Below are positions 1-9,371 of a stretch of 64,000 bases of DNA, piece after piece; the first letter of the stretch is position 1, and every line of letters starts with the position of its first letter. The stretch is from the NCBI GenBank assembly GCA_018267915.1, contig JAFDXN010000033.1, forward strand, positions 248,001 through 312,000, given 5' to 3'. A program made the translations under genes and the position numbers. This DNA comes from Bacteroidota bacterium (GTDB taxonomy: Bacteria > Bacteroidota > Bacteroidia > Chitinophagales > Chitinophagaceae). The notes under the pieces were generated by a model that saw nothing but the letters and a program-made list of their open reading frames with translations, ran no database searches and was not told the DNA's origin.

Positions 1-2
1 AA

Positions 3-2075
3 CCGGTAACCCTGCCCATGAAGTTTCCCCTGCTGTTGGCACAGGGTGCCGATGGTATCGCTGTGGGCCTGTCCACCAAAATATTGCCCCACAACTTTTG
101 CGAAATACTCGAGGCGGCGATCAAACACCTGAAGAATAAAAAATTTGAACTCTACCCCGATTTTGGCACGGGGGGAATGATCGATATAAGCAATTACAAC
201 GATGGGGCTCGCGGCGGTAAAGTTCGCGTGCGTAGCCGCATAGAAGAGGTCGACAAAAAAACCCTCGCTATTCGCGACGTTCCCTACAGTGTAACCACCA
301 GCCAGTTGGTGGATAGCATACTAAAGGCCAATGATAACGGCAAGATCAAAATAAAAAGTGTTACGGACAATACAGCCAAAGATGTCGAACTCATAGTGCA
401 ATTAGCGCCTGGTGTCACTACCGATCAAACCATCGACGCCCTTTACGCCTTCACCGATTGTGAGATATCGATATCGCCAAATGCCTGCGTAGTAATCGCT
501 GAGAAACCTCACTTTGTGAGTGCCTCAGATCTGCTGAAGTATTCGGTCAATCATACCAAGGGCCTGCTACTAAAAGAACTGCAGATCAAGCTGGGCGAAC
601 TGGAGGAAGACTGGCATTATTCATCGCTCGAAAAGATATTTATTGAGAAGCGCATTTACCGGGACATCGAGGAGCAAACTACCTGGGAAGGTGTGCTAAA
701 CGCCATCGATCTGGGCTTGAAACCTTATAAGAAAAAGCTACGTCGGGAGGTAACTACTGAGGACATCGTTAAGCTAACAGAGTTACGGATCAAGCGCATC
801 TCCAAATACGATTCTTTCAAGGCCGACGAACACATTAAAGGCGTTGAGGCGGAGATAGAAGAGGTAAAAAACAACATCGCCAACCTTACTGATTACGCAA
901 TTCGTTATTACGAGAACCTGCTCAAAAAGTATGGCAAAGGCCGCGAACGCAAAACCGAGATCCGTCCATTCGAAACAATACAGGCTACAACAGTGGCCAT
1001 AGCCAATGCGAAGTTGTACGTGAACTACAAAGAGGGCTTCATCGGTACCGGTTTGAAGAAGGATGAGTTCGCTTTCGATTGCTCTGACCTGGATAATGTG
1101 ATCGTCTTTCGCAAGGATGGCAAAATGTTGATCACTAAAGTAGCCGACAAGACATTTGTCGGTAAGGACATTATCCATCTTGCCATTTTTCAGAAGAACG
1201 ACGAGCGCATGACGTACAATATGATCTATCTGGATGGCAAATCGGGTGTATCATACAGCAAACGCTTTAACGTTACCGGCATTACACGCGATAAAGAATA
1301 TGACCTTACCAAAGGCCATGCCGGCAGCAAAGTACATTACTTCACCGCCAATCCGAATGGCGAAGCTGAAGTAGTTACCATCACTTTGTCTCCTGGAAGC
1401 AAAGCGCGCATCAAATCGCTTGACTTTTACTTTGAGGAAATAGAGATCAAGGGCCGCAGTGCTCAAGGCAACCAGGTGACTAAGTATCCTATAAAGAGTG
1501 TTAAACTGAAAGAAAAAGGCCGCTCTACCCTGCTTGGCATCAAGCTTTGGTTCGATGCCGCCGTGGGTCGCCTCAATAAAGATGGTAATGGCATCCTGCT
1601 GGGCCGCTTTGAAGACGGCGATCGTATTGTAGCGTTCTACAAAGACGGAAGCTACGAGCTTACCGACTTTGAGCTCACCAACCGCTACGATACCGATTCA
1701 GTAGTGCTGATCGAGAAGTTCAACGCCGAGAAGGTGATCAGTGCCGTCTATTTTGATAAGAAATCCGAACAGTTCTATGCCAAACGTTTTCTTATCGAAT
1801 CGCAAACACTTAAGAATAAATATTCTTTCATTAAAGAAGGCGAAGGCAACTACCTCGAGCTCGTAACCACCCAATCCGATCCGGTCCTGGTTCTCAAAAA
1901 AGGTAAGAAAAAAAGCGACCTTGCAGTTGAGGAAATGGCATTTGCCGAGGCCATAGATGTAAGTGGCTGGAAGACCGTAGGCACAAAAATTGCAGGTACC
2001 GAACTGAAGGAAATATCGGTGTTAAAAAACGACGAAGATCAAGCTGGCGAAAATGATCAACCTACACTTTTCTAG
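3..2075 (+). CDS. parC: DNA topoisomerase IV subunit A (5' end outside window)
   Basis: Type II topoisomerase A subunit that, with ParE, decatenates daughter chromosomes. The reading frame is open to the window edge, so the start and the N-terminal region with the catalytic tyrosine lie upstream; about 690 residues are visible. The visible part begins at the conserved LLLAQGADGIAVGL segment, continues through a charged coiled-coil arm (about residues 255-310 of the visible part) and ends in a beta-pinwheel-like C-terminal domain. I see no GyrA box (QRRGGKG type), which favours ParC over GyrA. The tail is acidic and ends in PTLF. No partner parE is visible; it may lie upstream. Confidence 0.9.
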   Translation, partial: PVTLPMKFPLLLAQGADGIAVGLSTKILPHNFCEILEAAIKHLKNKKFELYPDFGTGGMIDISNYNDGARGGKVRVRSRIEEVDKKTLAIRDVPYSVTTSQLVDSILKANDNGKIKIKSVTDNTAKDVELIVQLAPGVTTDQTIDALYAFTDCEISISPNACVVIAEKPHFVSASDLLKYSVNHTKGLLLKELQIKLGELEEDWHYSSLEKIFIEKRIYRDIEEQTTWEGVLNAIDLGLKPYKKKLRREVTTEDIVKLTELRIKRISKYDSFKADEHIKGVEAEIEEVKNNIANLTDYAIRYYENLLKKYGKGRERKTEIRPFETIQATTVAIANAKLYVNYKEGFIGTGLKKDEFAFDCSDLDNVIVFRKDGKMLITKVADKTFVGKDIIHLAIFQKNDERMTYNMIYLDGKSGVSYSKRFNVTGITRDKEYDLTKGHAGSKVHYFTANPNGEAEVVTITLSPGSKARIKSLDFYFEEIEIKGRSAQGNQVTKYPIKSVKLKEKGRSTLLGIKLWFDAAVGRLNKDGNGILLGRFEDGDRIVAFYKDGSYELTDFELTNRYDTDSVVLIEKFNAEKVISAVYFDKKSEQFYAKRFLIESQTLKNKYSFIKEGEGNYLELVTTQSDPVLVLKKGKKKSDLAVEEMAFAEAIDVSGWKTVGTKIAGTELKEISVLKNDEDQAGENDQPTLF

Positions 2076-2177
2076 GCATTTTTTTTGTAAAAATGAGCTA
2101 TCTTCACGAATTCAACATATGTAGAAGCCCGGTCTCGGTAGCTCCTATCCGGCAAATAAAAGACGAATGATATACAG

Positions 2178-2783
2178 ATGAAAAAGATAGAATTGGAGAT
2201 TGTAGCCCTGTCGCATAGTATTACCCAAACTCATTCATACGCTGTTGTTCTTGGTGAAGTGAACGGGCTCAGGCGCCTGCCGATAGTTATTGGCGGTTTT
2301 GAGGCCCAGGCCATTGCGGTGGCACTTGAGCGCATGCAGCCCAGCAGGCCCCTCACTCACGACCTTTTTGCCAATTTTATGACTACTTTCAGCATCGATC
2401 TTAGCGAGGTCGTTATCTACAAACTGGAAGAAGGAATTTTCTTCGCTAAGCTTATTTGCCAGGCCGATGGCGAAGAAGTAGAGATCGACTCCCGTACTTC
2501 TGATGCCCTCGCTCTCGCTGTACGCGCCAACTGTCGTATTTATACCTATGAGAATATATTAGAAGCGGCAGGCCTCTACCTCGATCAGGCCGAAGGCACT
2601 GAAGAGTCTGCCGGTGCAGAACCCGCATCTGTGCCCGCAAGTAAAGTAACCCGCGATAGCGACCTGAAAAACATGAACTTAGAGGATCTTGAAACCCTTC
2701 TGCAGCAAGTGCTGGAGCAGGAGGATTATGTACGCGCCATCAATATCCGCGACGAGATCAATAGTCGTAAAAAAAGTAAATAA
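2178..2783 (+). CDS. Bifunctional nuclease (BFN/DUF151) domain protein with UVR motif
   Basis: 201 residues. The N-terminal ~130 residues match the bifunctional nuclease family (the conserved stretch LPIVIGGFEAQAIA and the later SRTSDALALAVR segment). An acidic, alanine-rich linker leads to a C-terminal UvrB/UvrC-type motif (about residues 165-200, with EDLETLLQQVLEQEDYVRAI). The BFN family has reported nuclease activity on RNA and DNA in plants, but the bacterial role is unclear. This two-domain arrangement is common in Bacteroidota. It lies about 100 bp after parC on the same strand. Confidence 0.85.
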   Translation: MKKIELEIVALSHSITQTHSYAVVLGEVNGLRRLPIVIGGFEAQAIAVALERMQPSRPLTHDLFANFMTTFSIDLSEVVIYKLEEGIFFAKLICQADGEEVEIDSRTSDALALAVRANCRIYTYENILEAAGLYLDQAEGTEESAGAEPASVPASKVTRDSDLKNMNLEDLETLLQQVLEQEDYVRAINIRDEINSRKKSK

Positions 2784-2844
2784 GTCCACTATTTGCCGAA
2801 TAACGGCTATCCTCTTGGTAACCACTTCTGTCGGTATAAAGCCT

Positions 2845-2852
2845 TAATTTTG
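2845..2852 (+). promoter_or_regulatory. Putative -7 promoter element for mqnE
   Basis: TAATTTTG fits the Bacteroidota -7 consensus TAnnTTTG and sits 28 bp before the mqnE start. No well-spaced -33 TTG is present, so this is a weak call. Confidence 0.35.
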
Positions 2853-2880
2853 CTCTTCATACAGGCAAAGGAAATCAACA

Positions 2881-4032
2881 ATGATCGTTACGCAGCTTAG
2901 TTTGTCCGAAGTACTTAATCAATCAGGTCTCGACCCCGCCCTTTTAACAATAGCAGAAAAAGTAAAAGCCGGGGAACGTATAACCGACGAGGAAGGCCTG
3001 CTGTTGTTTGAGAAAGGTGAACTTGGCTTTGTCGGTGCACTTGCCAATTACATCGCAGAACGTTTGCACGGCAGCAAGGTTTACTTCAATCGCAACTTCC
3101 ACATCGAGCCCACAAACGTTTGCGTGTTCACCTGCAACTTTTGTTCTTACTCGCGCCAATACAAACACCGCGACGACGGATGGGAACTGGGCCAGGAACA
3201 GATGCTTGATATGGTCCGGAAATACGATGGCCAGCCTGTCACTGAGGTTCACATCGTTGGTGGAGTACACCCTAAGATGAACCTTGAGTTTTTCTGCGAA
3301 GTGCTGACCAAAATACGCGATCATCGCCCCGACCTGCATATCAAAGGTTTTACGGCCGTAGAGCTCGACTATATGTTCCGCAAGGCAAAGCTCACTGTAG
3401 AAGAGGGCTTGCTGAAGATGAAGGAAGCAGGTCTGCAGTCCCTGCCCGGTGGTGGCGCAGAGATATTTCATCCTGACATCCGCAACATTATTTGTGCGGA
3501 TAAAGTGGATGCGGACGGCTGGCTGCTGATACATGAAACGGCGCACAAACTAGGCATGCACAGCAATGCCACTATGCTCTACGGTCACATTGAAAAATAT
3601 GAACATCGCATCGACCACATGAGCCGCCTGCGCAATCTGCAGGACAAGACCGGTGGCTTTAACTGTTTTATACCACTCAAATTCCGGAACAAGGACAACG
3701 ATATGTCCAACGTTCCGGAAAGCAGCATTGTGGAAGATCTGAGGCTTTACGCGATTTCCCGCATCTACATGGACAACTTCCGGAACCTGAAGGCATATTG
3801 GCCCATGCTGGGCAGGCAAACAGCACAGCTCACGCTTTCATTCGGTGTCAACGACCTTGATGGGACGATCGACGACACAACGAAGATATACTCGATGGCA
3901 GGCGCCGAAGAGCAAATTCCTTCACTCAGCACCGGGCAGCTCTGCGATCTCATCACAGCAGTTGGCCGTACACCAGTTGAGCGCGATACGCTCTACAATG
4001 AGCTCAAAGTCTATGATGAGCAACCTGCCTGA
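2881..4032 (+). CDS. mqnE: Aminofutalosine synthase MqnE
   Basis: Radical SAM enzyme of the futalosine pathway to menaquinone; it joins the chorismate-derived enolpyruvyl benzoate to SAM to give aminofutalosine. The 383-residue protein has the CX3CX2C cluster motif (CVFTCNFC, near residue 82), and the family signatures SLPGGGAEIF, ATMLYGHIE, LKAYWPMLG and FGVNDLDGTI. These distinguish MqnE from the related MqnC. Length is normal for the family. No other mqn gene is in the window, as is common because the pathway genes are scattered. It supports menaquinone-based respiration. Confidence 0.95.
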   Translation: MIVTQLSLSEVLNQSGLDPALLTIAEKVKAGERITDEEGLLLFEKGELGFVGALANYIAERLHGSKVYFNRNFHIEPTNVCVFTCNFCSYSRQYKHRDDGWELGQEQMLDMVRKYDGQPVTEVHIVGGVHPKMNLEFFCEVLTKIRDHRPDLHIKGFTAVELDYMFRKAKLTVEEGLLKMKEAGLQSLPGGGAEIFHPDIRNIICADKVDADGWLLIHETAHKLGMHSNATMLYGHIEKYEHRIDHMSRLRNLQDKTGGFNCFIPLKFRNKDNDMSNVPESSIVEDLRLYAISRIYMDNFRNLKAYWPMLGRQTAQLTLSFGVNDLDGTIDDTTKIYSMAGAEEQIPSLSTGQLCDLITAVGRTPVERDTLYNELKVYDEQPA

Positions 4033-4078
4033 TAAACAGGGGCAATAACATCCGTTTTCTTTCGTTATTTTCGTTGAG

Positions 4079-5404
4079 ATGGTCTCGACGCGGTTAAGTG
4101 TGCTTATTGCCCTTGTCTTGCTTATAGCAAAGGCAAGTGCCCAGACGATCACCACAGCAGCGGGCAACGGCAGCGCCGGCTATAGTGGCGATGGCAACCC
4201 GGCAACTGCCGCTCAGTTGGATCACCCTTTTAGTATAGCCGTCGATGCGGTCGGCAACCTCTATATCGCCGACCGCTATAACAACTGTATCCGCAAAGTT
4301 GCGGCCGGCATTATTACCACTTTGGCGGGTAATGGCGCTGCGGGCTTTAGCGGCGACAATAGCCCGGCAGCTAATGCAAGCTTAAGCGACCCTACCGGCG
4401 TCGCGGTCGATAACTCAGGCAATATATACATTGCAGATCGTGGGAATAATCGAATTCGCAAGGTCAACGCTACAGGCATAATTACTACGATTGCAGGCAA
4501 TGGCAATCCGGCATTCAGCGGCGATAACGGACCGGCAGTTCAGGCGGAATTGAACCAACCCCGCGGAGTGGCTACCGATGCCAATGGCAATATTTATGTA
4601 GCGGACCAAAGCAATCACCGGATCAGAAAAATTTCCGCTGGAGTGATGAGCACCATAGCCGGTAATGGCACTCAGGGTTTCAGCGGCGATGGTGGCGCGG
4701 CTACGCTTTCGCAATTGAACAATCCTGCCGGTATATGTACCGATGCCGCTGGCAATATCTACATCGCTGATGTCGGCAATGAACGGGTCCGCAAGATCGA
4801 CATCGCCGGTACGATCAGCACTATTGCAGGCAATGGTTCCGTCATCTATAATGGCGACAACGGCCCGGCCACACAGGCATCCATTAATGAGCCGCTCAAT
4901 CTCGCGATAGATAGTTACGGTAATATCTTCATAGCCGAGGGGTATAACCATCGCGTGCGAAGAGTGAACAGTTCGGGCATCATCACGACGGTTGCCGGCA
5001 CAGGCATTGCCGGCTATACCGGTGACGGTGGTCCTGCATCATCCGCAGGTCTCGATCGTCCCTACGGCGTAGCACTTGGCCCCACAGGCAATCTTTATAT
5101 AGCAGACTACAACAATAATGTAATACGCCTTGTAACCAATCCTACTACCTTGCCATCGACAAAAGGAGCGGAATATCGGCTGCATGTGTGGCCTAACCCA
5201 AATAATGGCAATTTCAGCCTGCAGGCTCAAACCTCAGTCTACCCACTTGACCTCGTGCTATACAGCCCTTTGATCTTACCGGTAGCTACAATACACATTG
5301 ATAACGAACGACCCGTTGAGTTCCATCTGCAATTACCCTCAGGCTTATATTTCCTTTCTACCGTAGGCGGTCCAGCATATACATTGCTTGCGATCGGCAA
5401 TTAA
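4079..5404 (+). CDS. Secreted NHL-repeat protein with T9SS sorting domain
   Basis: 441 residues with an N-terminal signal peptide (hydrophobic segment ending near ASAQ, residue 22). It then has six tandem NHL-type repeats of about 55 residues, each built on AGNG..G.SGD.GPA..A.L..P.G followed by GN.YIAD..N.RIRKV, which predicts a six-bladed beta-propeller. The last ~75 residues (starting WPNPNNGNFSL) are a T9SS type A sorting domain. It is therefore probably exported to or released from the cell surface; the ligand is unknown. It is unrelated in function to mqnE, 46 bp upstream. Confidence 0.88.
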   Translation: MVSTRLSVLIALVLLIAKASAQTITTAAGNGSAGYSGDGNPATAAQLDHPFSIAVDAVGNLYIADRYNNCIRKVAAGIITTLAGNGAAGFSGDNSPAANASLSDPTGVAVDNSGNIYIADRGNNRIRKVNATGIITTIAGNGNPAFSGDNGPAVQAELNQPRGVATDANGNIYVADQSNHRIRKISAGVMSTIAGNGTQGFSGDGGAATLSQLNNPAGICTDAAGNIYIADVGNERVRKIDIAGTISTIAGNGSVIYNGDNGPATQASINEPLNLAIDSYGNIFIAEGYNHRVRRVNSSGIITTVAGTGIAGYTGDGGPASSAGLDRPYGVALGPTGNLYIADYNNNVIRLVTNPTTLPSTKGAEYRLHVWPNPNNGNFSLQAQTSVYPLDLVLYSPLILPVATIHIDNERPVEFHLQLPSGLYFLSTVGGPAYTLLAIGN

Positions 5405-5631
5405 GATCAAAACTGCCTCGATTATCTTCCGCCTATATCAACGAAAGCATTGCCGGGTTCGAATGCGAACGACGCAAACACATATCCCCAACCCCACCCC
5501 AGGAAAGCGCTATTTGAAAAAAATTTCCATCTCCCGCTAACGAAGTGTTTCAAGGCTACGTCATATTCATGTGACCGGCTAAAATATACGGCACATCATT
5601 ACTTACATTAAACATTTTAACCAACAAACAC

Positions 5632-6867
5632 ATGAGAAAACTTATCCTTTCTGCTATTTGCGGCTTTATCAGTGCAGCAGCGATGGCCGCCACAATTTCC
5701 GGCACAGTTACCAACAATCTTGCACAACCCGTGCCCAACCAGGTGATATACGCGCAAGACACCTTTGCCATGACCTGGTCCGACTCTGCAATTACCGACG
5801 CATCGGGCAATTATTCTATGACCATACCAGGCACAATGCCTAACAATACCGGTATATTGGTTAGCACTCACGAAAACTGCGTTCCCTATTATATGGAGCA
5901 AGGCTTCAACTACACGGGCTCCAATATCACAGCCAACTTCACAGTATGCTATGCTGCTCCTGCCACCATCCAGGGCACTGTAACCAGCACCAATCCTGCA
6001 ATGGGCGACACCGCAGCTATGGTTTACCTGATTAACCAGGGCTACGATTCAGTAAATAATACTCACATCCTCACTGCAATCGATAGCACTGCTACCGACG
6101 GTGCAGGCCACTATTCATTCTCAGTACCCGCCAGCTACGACACACTACTGGTAAAAGCAGCTGAGCAATCTTTCTCACCCGACTATGCTAACTATCTGCC
6201 TACATACTATACCAGTTCACTGATGTGGTCAGGCGCTACACCGGTTTCTCCAAATACTACTGCTGATATCCAGCTGATAGCAGGCACGAACCCCGGTGGC
6301 CCGGCCTTTATTGCAGGTGACGTATTGCAAGGCGCCAACAAATCAACAGCCGTTGGTGATCCGCTGAATAAAAGGATACTTATTCTTACAACAAACACTA
6401 ACGTACCTGTAGCATATGCTTATTCTAACGCGGCCGGCCATTTCAGCTTCCCCAGCCTTGCATATGGCACGTATAAGATATTCGGTGACGCTCCCGGCAA
6501 GTCAAACCCCGCATTGACCATTACACTCGACGCACAGCACCAGTCGATCTCTAACATTATCTTCGAAGAGCACAGCCACATATTCGACGGCCATATCGCA
6601 ACCGCAGTTGTAAATGTTAAAGGTAACTTAAGCGGCATCAGCCTGTTCCCTAACCCTGCAGTTGATAACATCAATGTAATGGGCCTGGAAACAGTAAGCG
6701 GTGCAAAGACGATCACTATCAGCAGCACTACAGGCGCTACAGTTTACACACACACCTTCAACAATGGCGAAAAAGCAGTTGTACCGGTGAGCAACCTCAG
6801 CAAGGGCATCTATATGCTGAATGTAAATACTGTAGAAGGAACTGCTACTTTCAAGGTAGTTAAATAA
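5632..6867 (+). CDS. Secreted protein with carboxypeptidase-regulatory-like repeats and T9SS domain
   Basis: 411 residues. A signal peptide (MRKLILSAICGFISAAAMA) is followed by three beta-sandwich repeats of the carboxypeptidase-regulatory/transthyretin-like type, each beginning ISGTV, IQGTV or IAGDV (near residues 21, 117 and 223). The final ~75 residues (SLFPNPAVDNINV onward) are a T9SS type A sorting domain. No catalytic domain is evident, so it is more likely structural or adhesive than enzymatic. About 225 bp separate it from the NHL gene. A strong hairpin terminator follows. Confidence 0.85.
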   Translation: MRKLILSAICGFISAAAMAATISGTVTNNLAQPVPNQVIYAQDTFAMTWSDSAITDASGNYSMTIPGTMPNNTGILVSTHENCVPYYMEQGFNYTGSNITANFTVCYAAPATIQGTVTSTNPAMGDTAAMVYLINQGYDSVNNTHILTAIDSTATDGAGHYSFSVPASYDTLLVKAAEQSFSPDYANYLPTYYTSSLMWSGATPVSPNTTADIQLIAGTNPGGPAFIAGDVLQGANKSTAVGDPLNKRILILTTNTNVPVAYAYSNAAGHFSFPSLAYGTYKIFGDAPGKSNPALTITLDAQHQSISNIIFEEHSHIFDGHIATAVVNVKGNLSGISLFPNPAVDNINVMGLETVSGAKTITISSTTGATVYTHTFNNGEKAVVPVSNLSKGIYMLNVNTVEGTATFKVVK

Positions 6868-6887
6868 TCTTTCCTCTATTTTCTTTA

Positions 6888-6913
6888 CAAACCCCGCCAT
6901 ACGGCGGGGTTTG
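6888..6913 (+). terminator. Rho-independent terminator
   Basis: The GC-rich arms aaaccccgcc and ggcggggttt enclose a four-base loop and are followed by a short T-rich run. It lies 20 bp after the T9SS gene that ends at 6867. Confidence 0.85.
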
Positions 6914-6972
6914 TATTTTACAGTTCACATAAGGTAATCGGTCGAACCGGATGCATATTCCCTCACTTTCAA

Positions 6973-7009
6973 TGCAAAATGGCTGCACGAAATGTGCAGC
7001 CATTTTGCA
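6973..7009. terminator. Perfect 16-bp inverted repeat, probable terminator of the cold-shock operon
   Basis: Arms 6973-6988 and 6994-7009 are perfectly complementary over 16 bp around a GAAAT loop, with A and T runs in the outer stem. It lies between two convergent genes. With a separate terminator already serving the plus-strand gene, this one most likely ends the minus-strand transcript from 7063. Confidence 0.7.
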
Positions 7010-7062
7010 AATAGCATTAGTAAGATTATTGTCGCCTTATAGCGATCGCACAGCCACTACCC

Positions 7063-7503
7063 TTATTTGCTCAACTTTCGCACCTTCACCGCACTTAGGC
7101 CTTTGGGACCGCGCTCCACTTCAAACTGCACCTGGTCGCGCTCTTTTACAGGCTCACTGAGGTTGTTGGCATGCACAAAAATATTTTCCCTGGTCTTCAT
7201 ATCTGTAATGAAGCCATACCCTTTCGCCTCATTAAAAAAGCTGATGCTTCCTTTGCGTGGACCGGTATCCTCTTGCGGCCTGGTTACACTGAGCGATACA
7301 TCGGATGCGTTGATCTCCACTTTCTTATTAGGGTCCGGCGGCGTGTCTGAGATGTTGCCATTCTCATCTATATACGCCATCATGTCCTCAAGGCTTTTCC
7401 CCTTGTTGTTGTTTTCTTTACGTTCGCGCATCTTTTGCGCTTTCTCACGTTTTGCCTGTGCTTTCTTCTTTTCTTTGTCTTTTTTTGCTGAGGTTTCGCC
7501 CAT
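7063..7503 (-). CDS. Cold-shock domain protein with charged N-terminal extension
   Basis: 146 residues. The C-terminal ~65 residues form a cold-shock domain, with the RNP1-like KGYGFIT and RNP2-like IFVHANNL motifs. The first ~40 residues are almost entirely Lys, Glu and Arg, followed by an acidic linker, a layout found in Bacteroidota CspA-family proteins. It probably binds single-stranded nucleic acid as an RNA chaperone. It lies 23 bp downstream of the RRM gene on the same strand, so two RNA-binding proteins appear to share a transcript. Confidence 0.9.
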   Translation of the reverse strand: MGETSAKKDKEKKKAQAKREKAQKMRERKENNNKGKSLEDMMAYIDENGNISDTPPDPNKKVEINASDVSLSVTRPQEDTGPRKGSISFFNEAKGYGFITDMKTRENIFVHANNLSEPVKERDQVQFEVERGPKGLSAVKVRKLSK

Positions 7504-7526
7504 TTGTTAATTTATATTTTTTACAA

Positions 7527-7808
7527 TTATTTATCGCTTTGCAAGGTTTCGGCTTCCAATGCCTGCTCCCGGTTATCTATAGCTTCGTTTACCACCAGGA
7601 ACTGATCCATGAAGGGCTTTTTATTTAATGCATCGATAGCTCTATGTCCATCACTTTCCGCAGGCATACTCACATAGCCAAAGCCACGGGGGTTGCCCAA
7701 GGGATCAACAGGTACGTGGGCCATATCTACACTTCCGTAGCCTGAAAACAGTGAAAACAGATCGCCCGCGGATATATCAGTGCCAATATTGCCAACAAAA
7801 ATTCTCAT
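7527..7808 (-). CDS. RRM-domain RNA-binding protein
   Basis: 93 residues from the ATG at 7808, where the RRM begins directly (MRIFVGNIG = RNP2; RGFGYVSM = RNP1). A longer frame reaching 7874 would add 22 residues with no RRM homology, so I prefer the internal start. Single-RRM proteins of this size are common in Bacteroidota and Cyanobacteria and bind RNA. It forms a probable operon with the cold-shock gene. Confidence 0.85.
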   Translation of the reverse strand: MRIFVGNIGTDISAGDLFSLFSGYGSVDMAHVPVDPLGNPRGFGYVSMPAESDGHRAIDALNKKPFMDQFLVVNEAIDNREQALEAETLQSDK

Positions 7809-8041
7809 GATGCGATGGTTTGAGGACAAGCACGCTACTGCGTATCCGGGGTTAAGAAATGTGACCGGTGACACCGGCGCACCAATTTGGCTGCTGAAAA
7901 TGGCGAAAACTGAAAGCGTGAAATACTTGCGGGATCAGAAAAAGCTAACGCAGAAGGCCAGATTTGCCACAAAGTTACGAAATTTCCCGCGCGTAAGGAA
8001 ATATGACTTATCCACCGGCTATTCATCCAAGTTAGCCGACG

Positions 8042-8564
8042 TCACGATTCCAGATGTGCTTTCCAGATGCTAACAATTCCGGCATCGAGGCCAAACACCG
8101 GGTCGGTAGCCGGTAGCGGTAGCGAACGTATATTATGGTCGGTATGGGGCCGCTCCCCGGCCTTGCCATAGTTCATGTCGAAGTCTTTGCCATGAGGATA
8201 GCCACCTATCACATATCACATCTTTTTCCCTGCCAAGGTTTCTGTGTGCTACGCCGGCAGGTATCACGATCACGTCCCCACGGGCTATTTCCACGGTCGT
8301 TCCTCTTGGTCCGCCTAACATTAATTGGGTATCACCTTTCACAACAGCCATCGCCTCATGTGTTATGCTATGATAGTGGTCGTAGACATATATACCATTG
8401 CGCCAGTTATTTGTCCATTTATTTATTTGAAACAATTTCCGCACCGTATGTGCAGCAAAAAATGCAGGCAGCTTTAGCACCTCTTTGTATAGCACTACAG
8501 GCAGTTGACTATTTGGAAAGAGTCCATCGTCTTGCAAAAAATATAACTGTGGTTGCCGTGGCAT
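8042..8564 (-). pseudogene. Cupin (YjlB-like) gene broken by a 7-bp tandem duplication
   Basis: The intact frame from 8564 covers both cupin motifs: HYHSITHE (metal-binding HXHX4E) and GDVIVIPAGVAH. It then shifts out of frame and stops at 8133. The cause is visible: TATCACA occurs twice in tandem at 8207-8213 and 8214-8220. Removing one copy restores a frame running to a TGA at 8042-8044, giving 171 residues in which the family's GGYPHGKDFDMNYGKAGERP region reappears. As written, the product would be 143 residues with a foreign tail of about 25. The metal site is retained, so partial function cannot be excluded. Confidence 0.85.
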
Positions 8565-8621
8565 AACAGAATTATTCAGAGGACGATTAAAAAAACTACG
8601 CCATTACCGTTCTGTCTTATA

Positions 8622-8640
8622 CGCCGGCATTATTCCGGCG
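8622..8640. repeat. Short inverted repeat
   Basis: CGCCGG and CCGGCG arms flank a seven-base loop between the divergent cupin and 8709 genes. This could be a terminator remnant or part of a dispersed palindromic element; I found no exact second copy. Confidence 0.3.
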
Positions 8641-8672
8641 GACGCCACCTTATGATTTGATCGGCGAATGAT

Positions 8673-8680
8673 TATTTTTG
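8673..8680 (+). promoter_or_regulatory. Putative -7 promoter element
   Basis: TATTTTTG fits TAnnTTTG and lies 28 bp before the start at 8709. The -33 region is not convincing. Confidence 0.35.
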
Positions 8681-8708
8681 TGCGCAATCCATATCTACCC
8701 CGCAACAC

Positions 8709-9086
8709 ATGAGCGAAGCATATAGCCTGCTGTGGCAGGGCGAAGACATAGGCACCTACGAGATCGTGCAGAGCGATATGGGCATCTTCGACGGCCACTG
8801 GACCGGCAACGACAACCCAAAGGCCCGCGACTTCGAAAAGCTCATCAACACCTTCGAGATCAAAAAGGTATTCGCCAAACCCCAGCTCGGCACCATGGCC
8901 ATGCTGATACGGGACAGGAATGAGATACACGTCTTTGTACTGGGCATGATAGATGGTATGCTCACCCTGAAAATGGTAGCCGACCAGGGCGCCATCGACT
9001 GGCTGGAGAAAACCACCAAAAAGCCGGAACGGCATCGCTCCATATTGGTGCGTATGTTTAGGAGCTTGTTCCGCAAGCGTGCTTAG
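8709..9086 (+). CDS. Hypothetical protein of 125 residues
   Basis: I do not recognise a family. The soluble protein has a mixed alpha/beta look and a strongly basic C-terminus (KKPERHRSILVRMFRSLFRKRA). An overlapping minus-strand frame exists, but the plus frame is preferred. A second, degenerate copy of its 3' end at 11467 keeps the same frame with conservative changes (LVRMF to FIRLF), as expected for coding sequence. There is no signal peptide or membrane segment. Confidence 0.6.
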   Translation: MSEAYSLLWQGEDIGTYEIVQSDMGIFDGHWTGNDNPKARDFEKLINTFEIKKVFAKPQLGTMAMLIRDRNEIHVFVLGMIDGMLTLKMVADQGAIDWLEKTTKKPERHRSILVRMFRSLFRKRA

Positions 9087-9134
9087 TCAACCGAAAAAAT
9101 CATTTTCCTGTTTTTATCAGCCACCAGCGCCAAA

Positions 9135-9371
9135 CTACTCCTCGAATAGCTTCGCCGTGATCTCCTTCAATCCCAGGGTCAATAGCCAGGTGAAAATGGC
9201 ACCGAAGATGGCTGTTGATAATATAGTTGTTATCCGCACGCCCATCGTCATGTGTTCATAGTCCACGAAGCGGCGATTATGAAATGTGGTCATAAATCCT
9301 AAAAGAAAAAACACAACGAACCAGTATAATAGTTCCACAAAGGGCCTGGCTTTCTTATTGATGCGCGGCAT
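9135..9371 (-). CDS. Small hypothetical membrane protein
   Basis: 78 residues with two hydrophobic segments (about residues 12-27 and 46-64), separated by a polar loop, and a charged C-terminus (KEITAKLFEE). It is probably an inner-membrane protein. No family or function recognised. It is convergent with the 8709 gene. Confidence 0.6.
   Translation of the reverse strand: MPRINKKARPFVELLYWFVVFFLLGFMTTFHNRRFVDYEHMTMGVRITTILSTAIFGAIFTWLLTLGLKEITAKLFEE

Noticed and set aside
5455..5464. GGGTTCGAAT resembling a tRNA T-arm
   Set aside because: No matching stem on either side and no acceptor, D or anticodon arm; it is a chance match.
7780..8073. 97-codon plus-strand frame between the RRM gene and the cupin
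   Set aside because: It overlaps the start of the RRM gene in antisense and shows no motif. I take the 230 bp as upstream region of the RRM gene.
8604..9035. 143-codon minus-strand frame opposite the 8709 gene
   Set aside because: The partial duplicate at 11467 keeps the plus-strand frame with conservative changes, which supports the plus gene.
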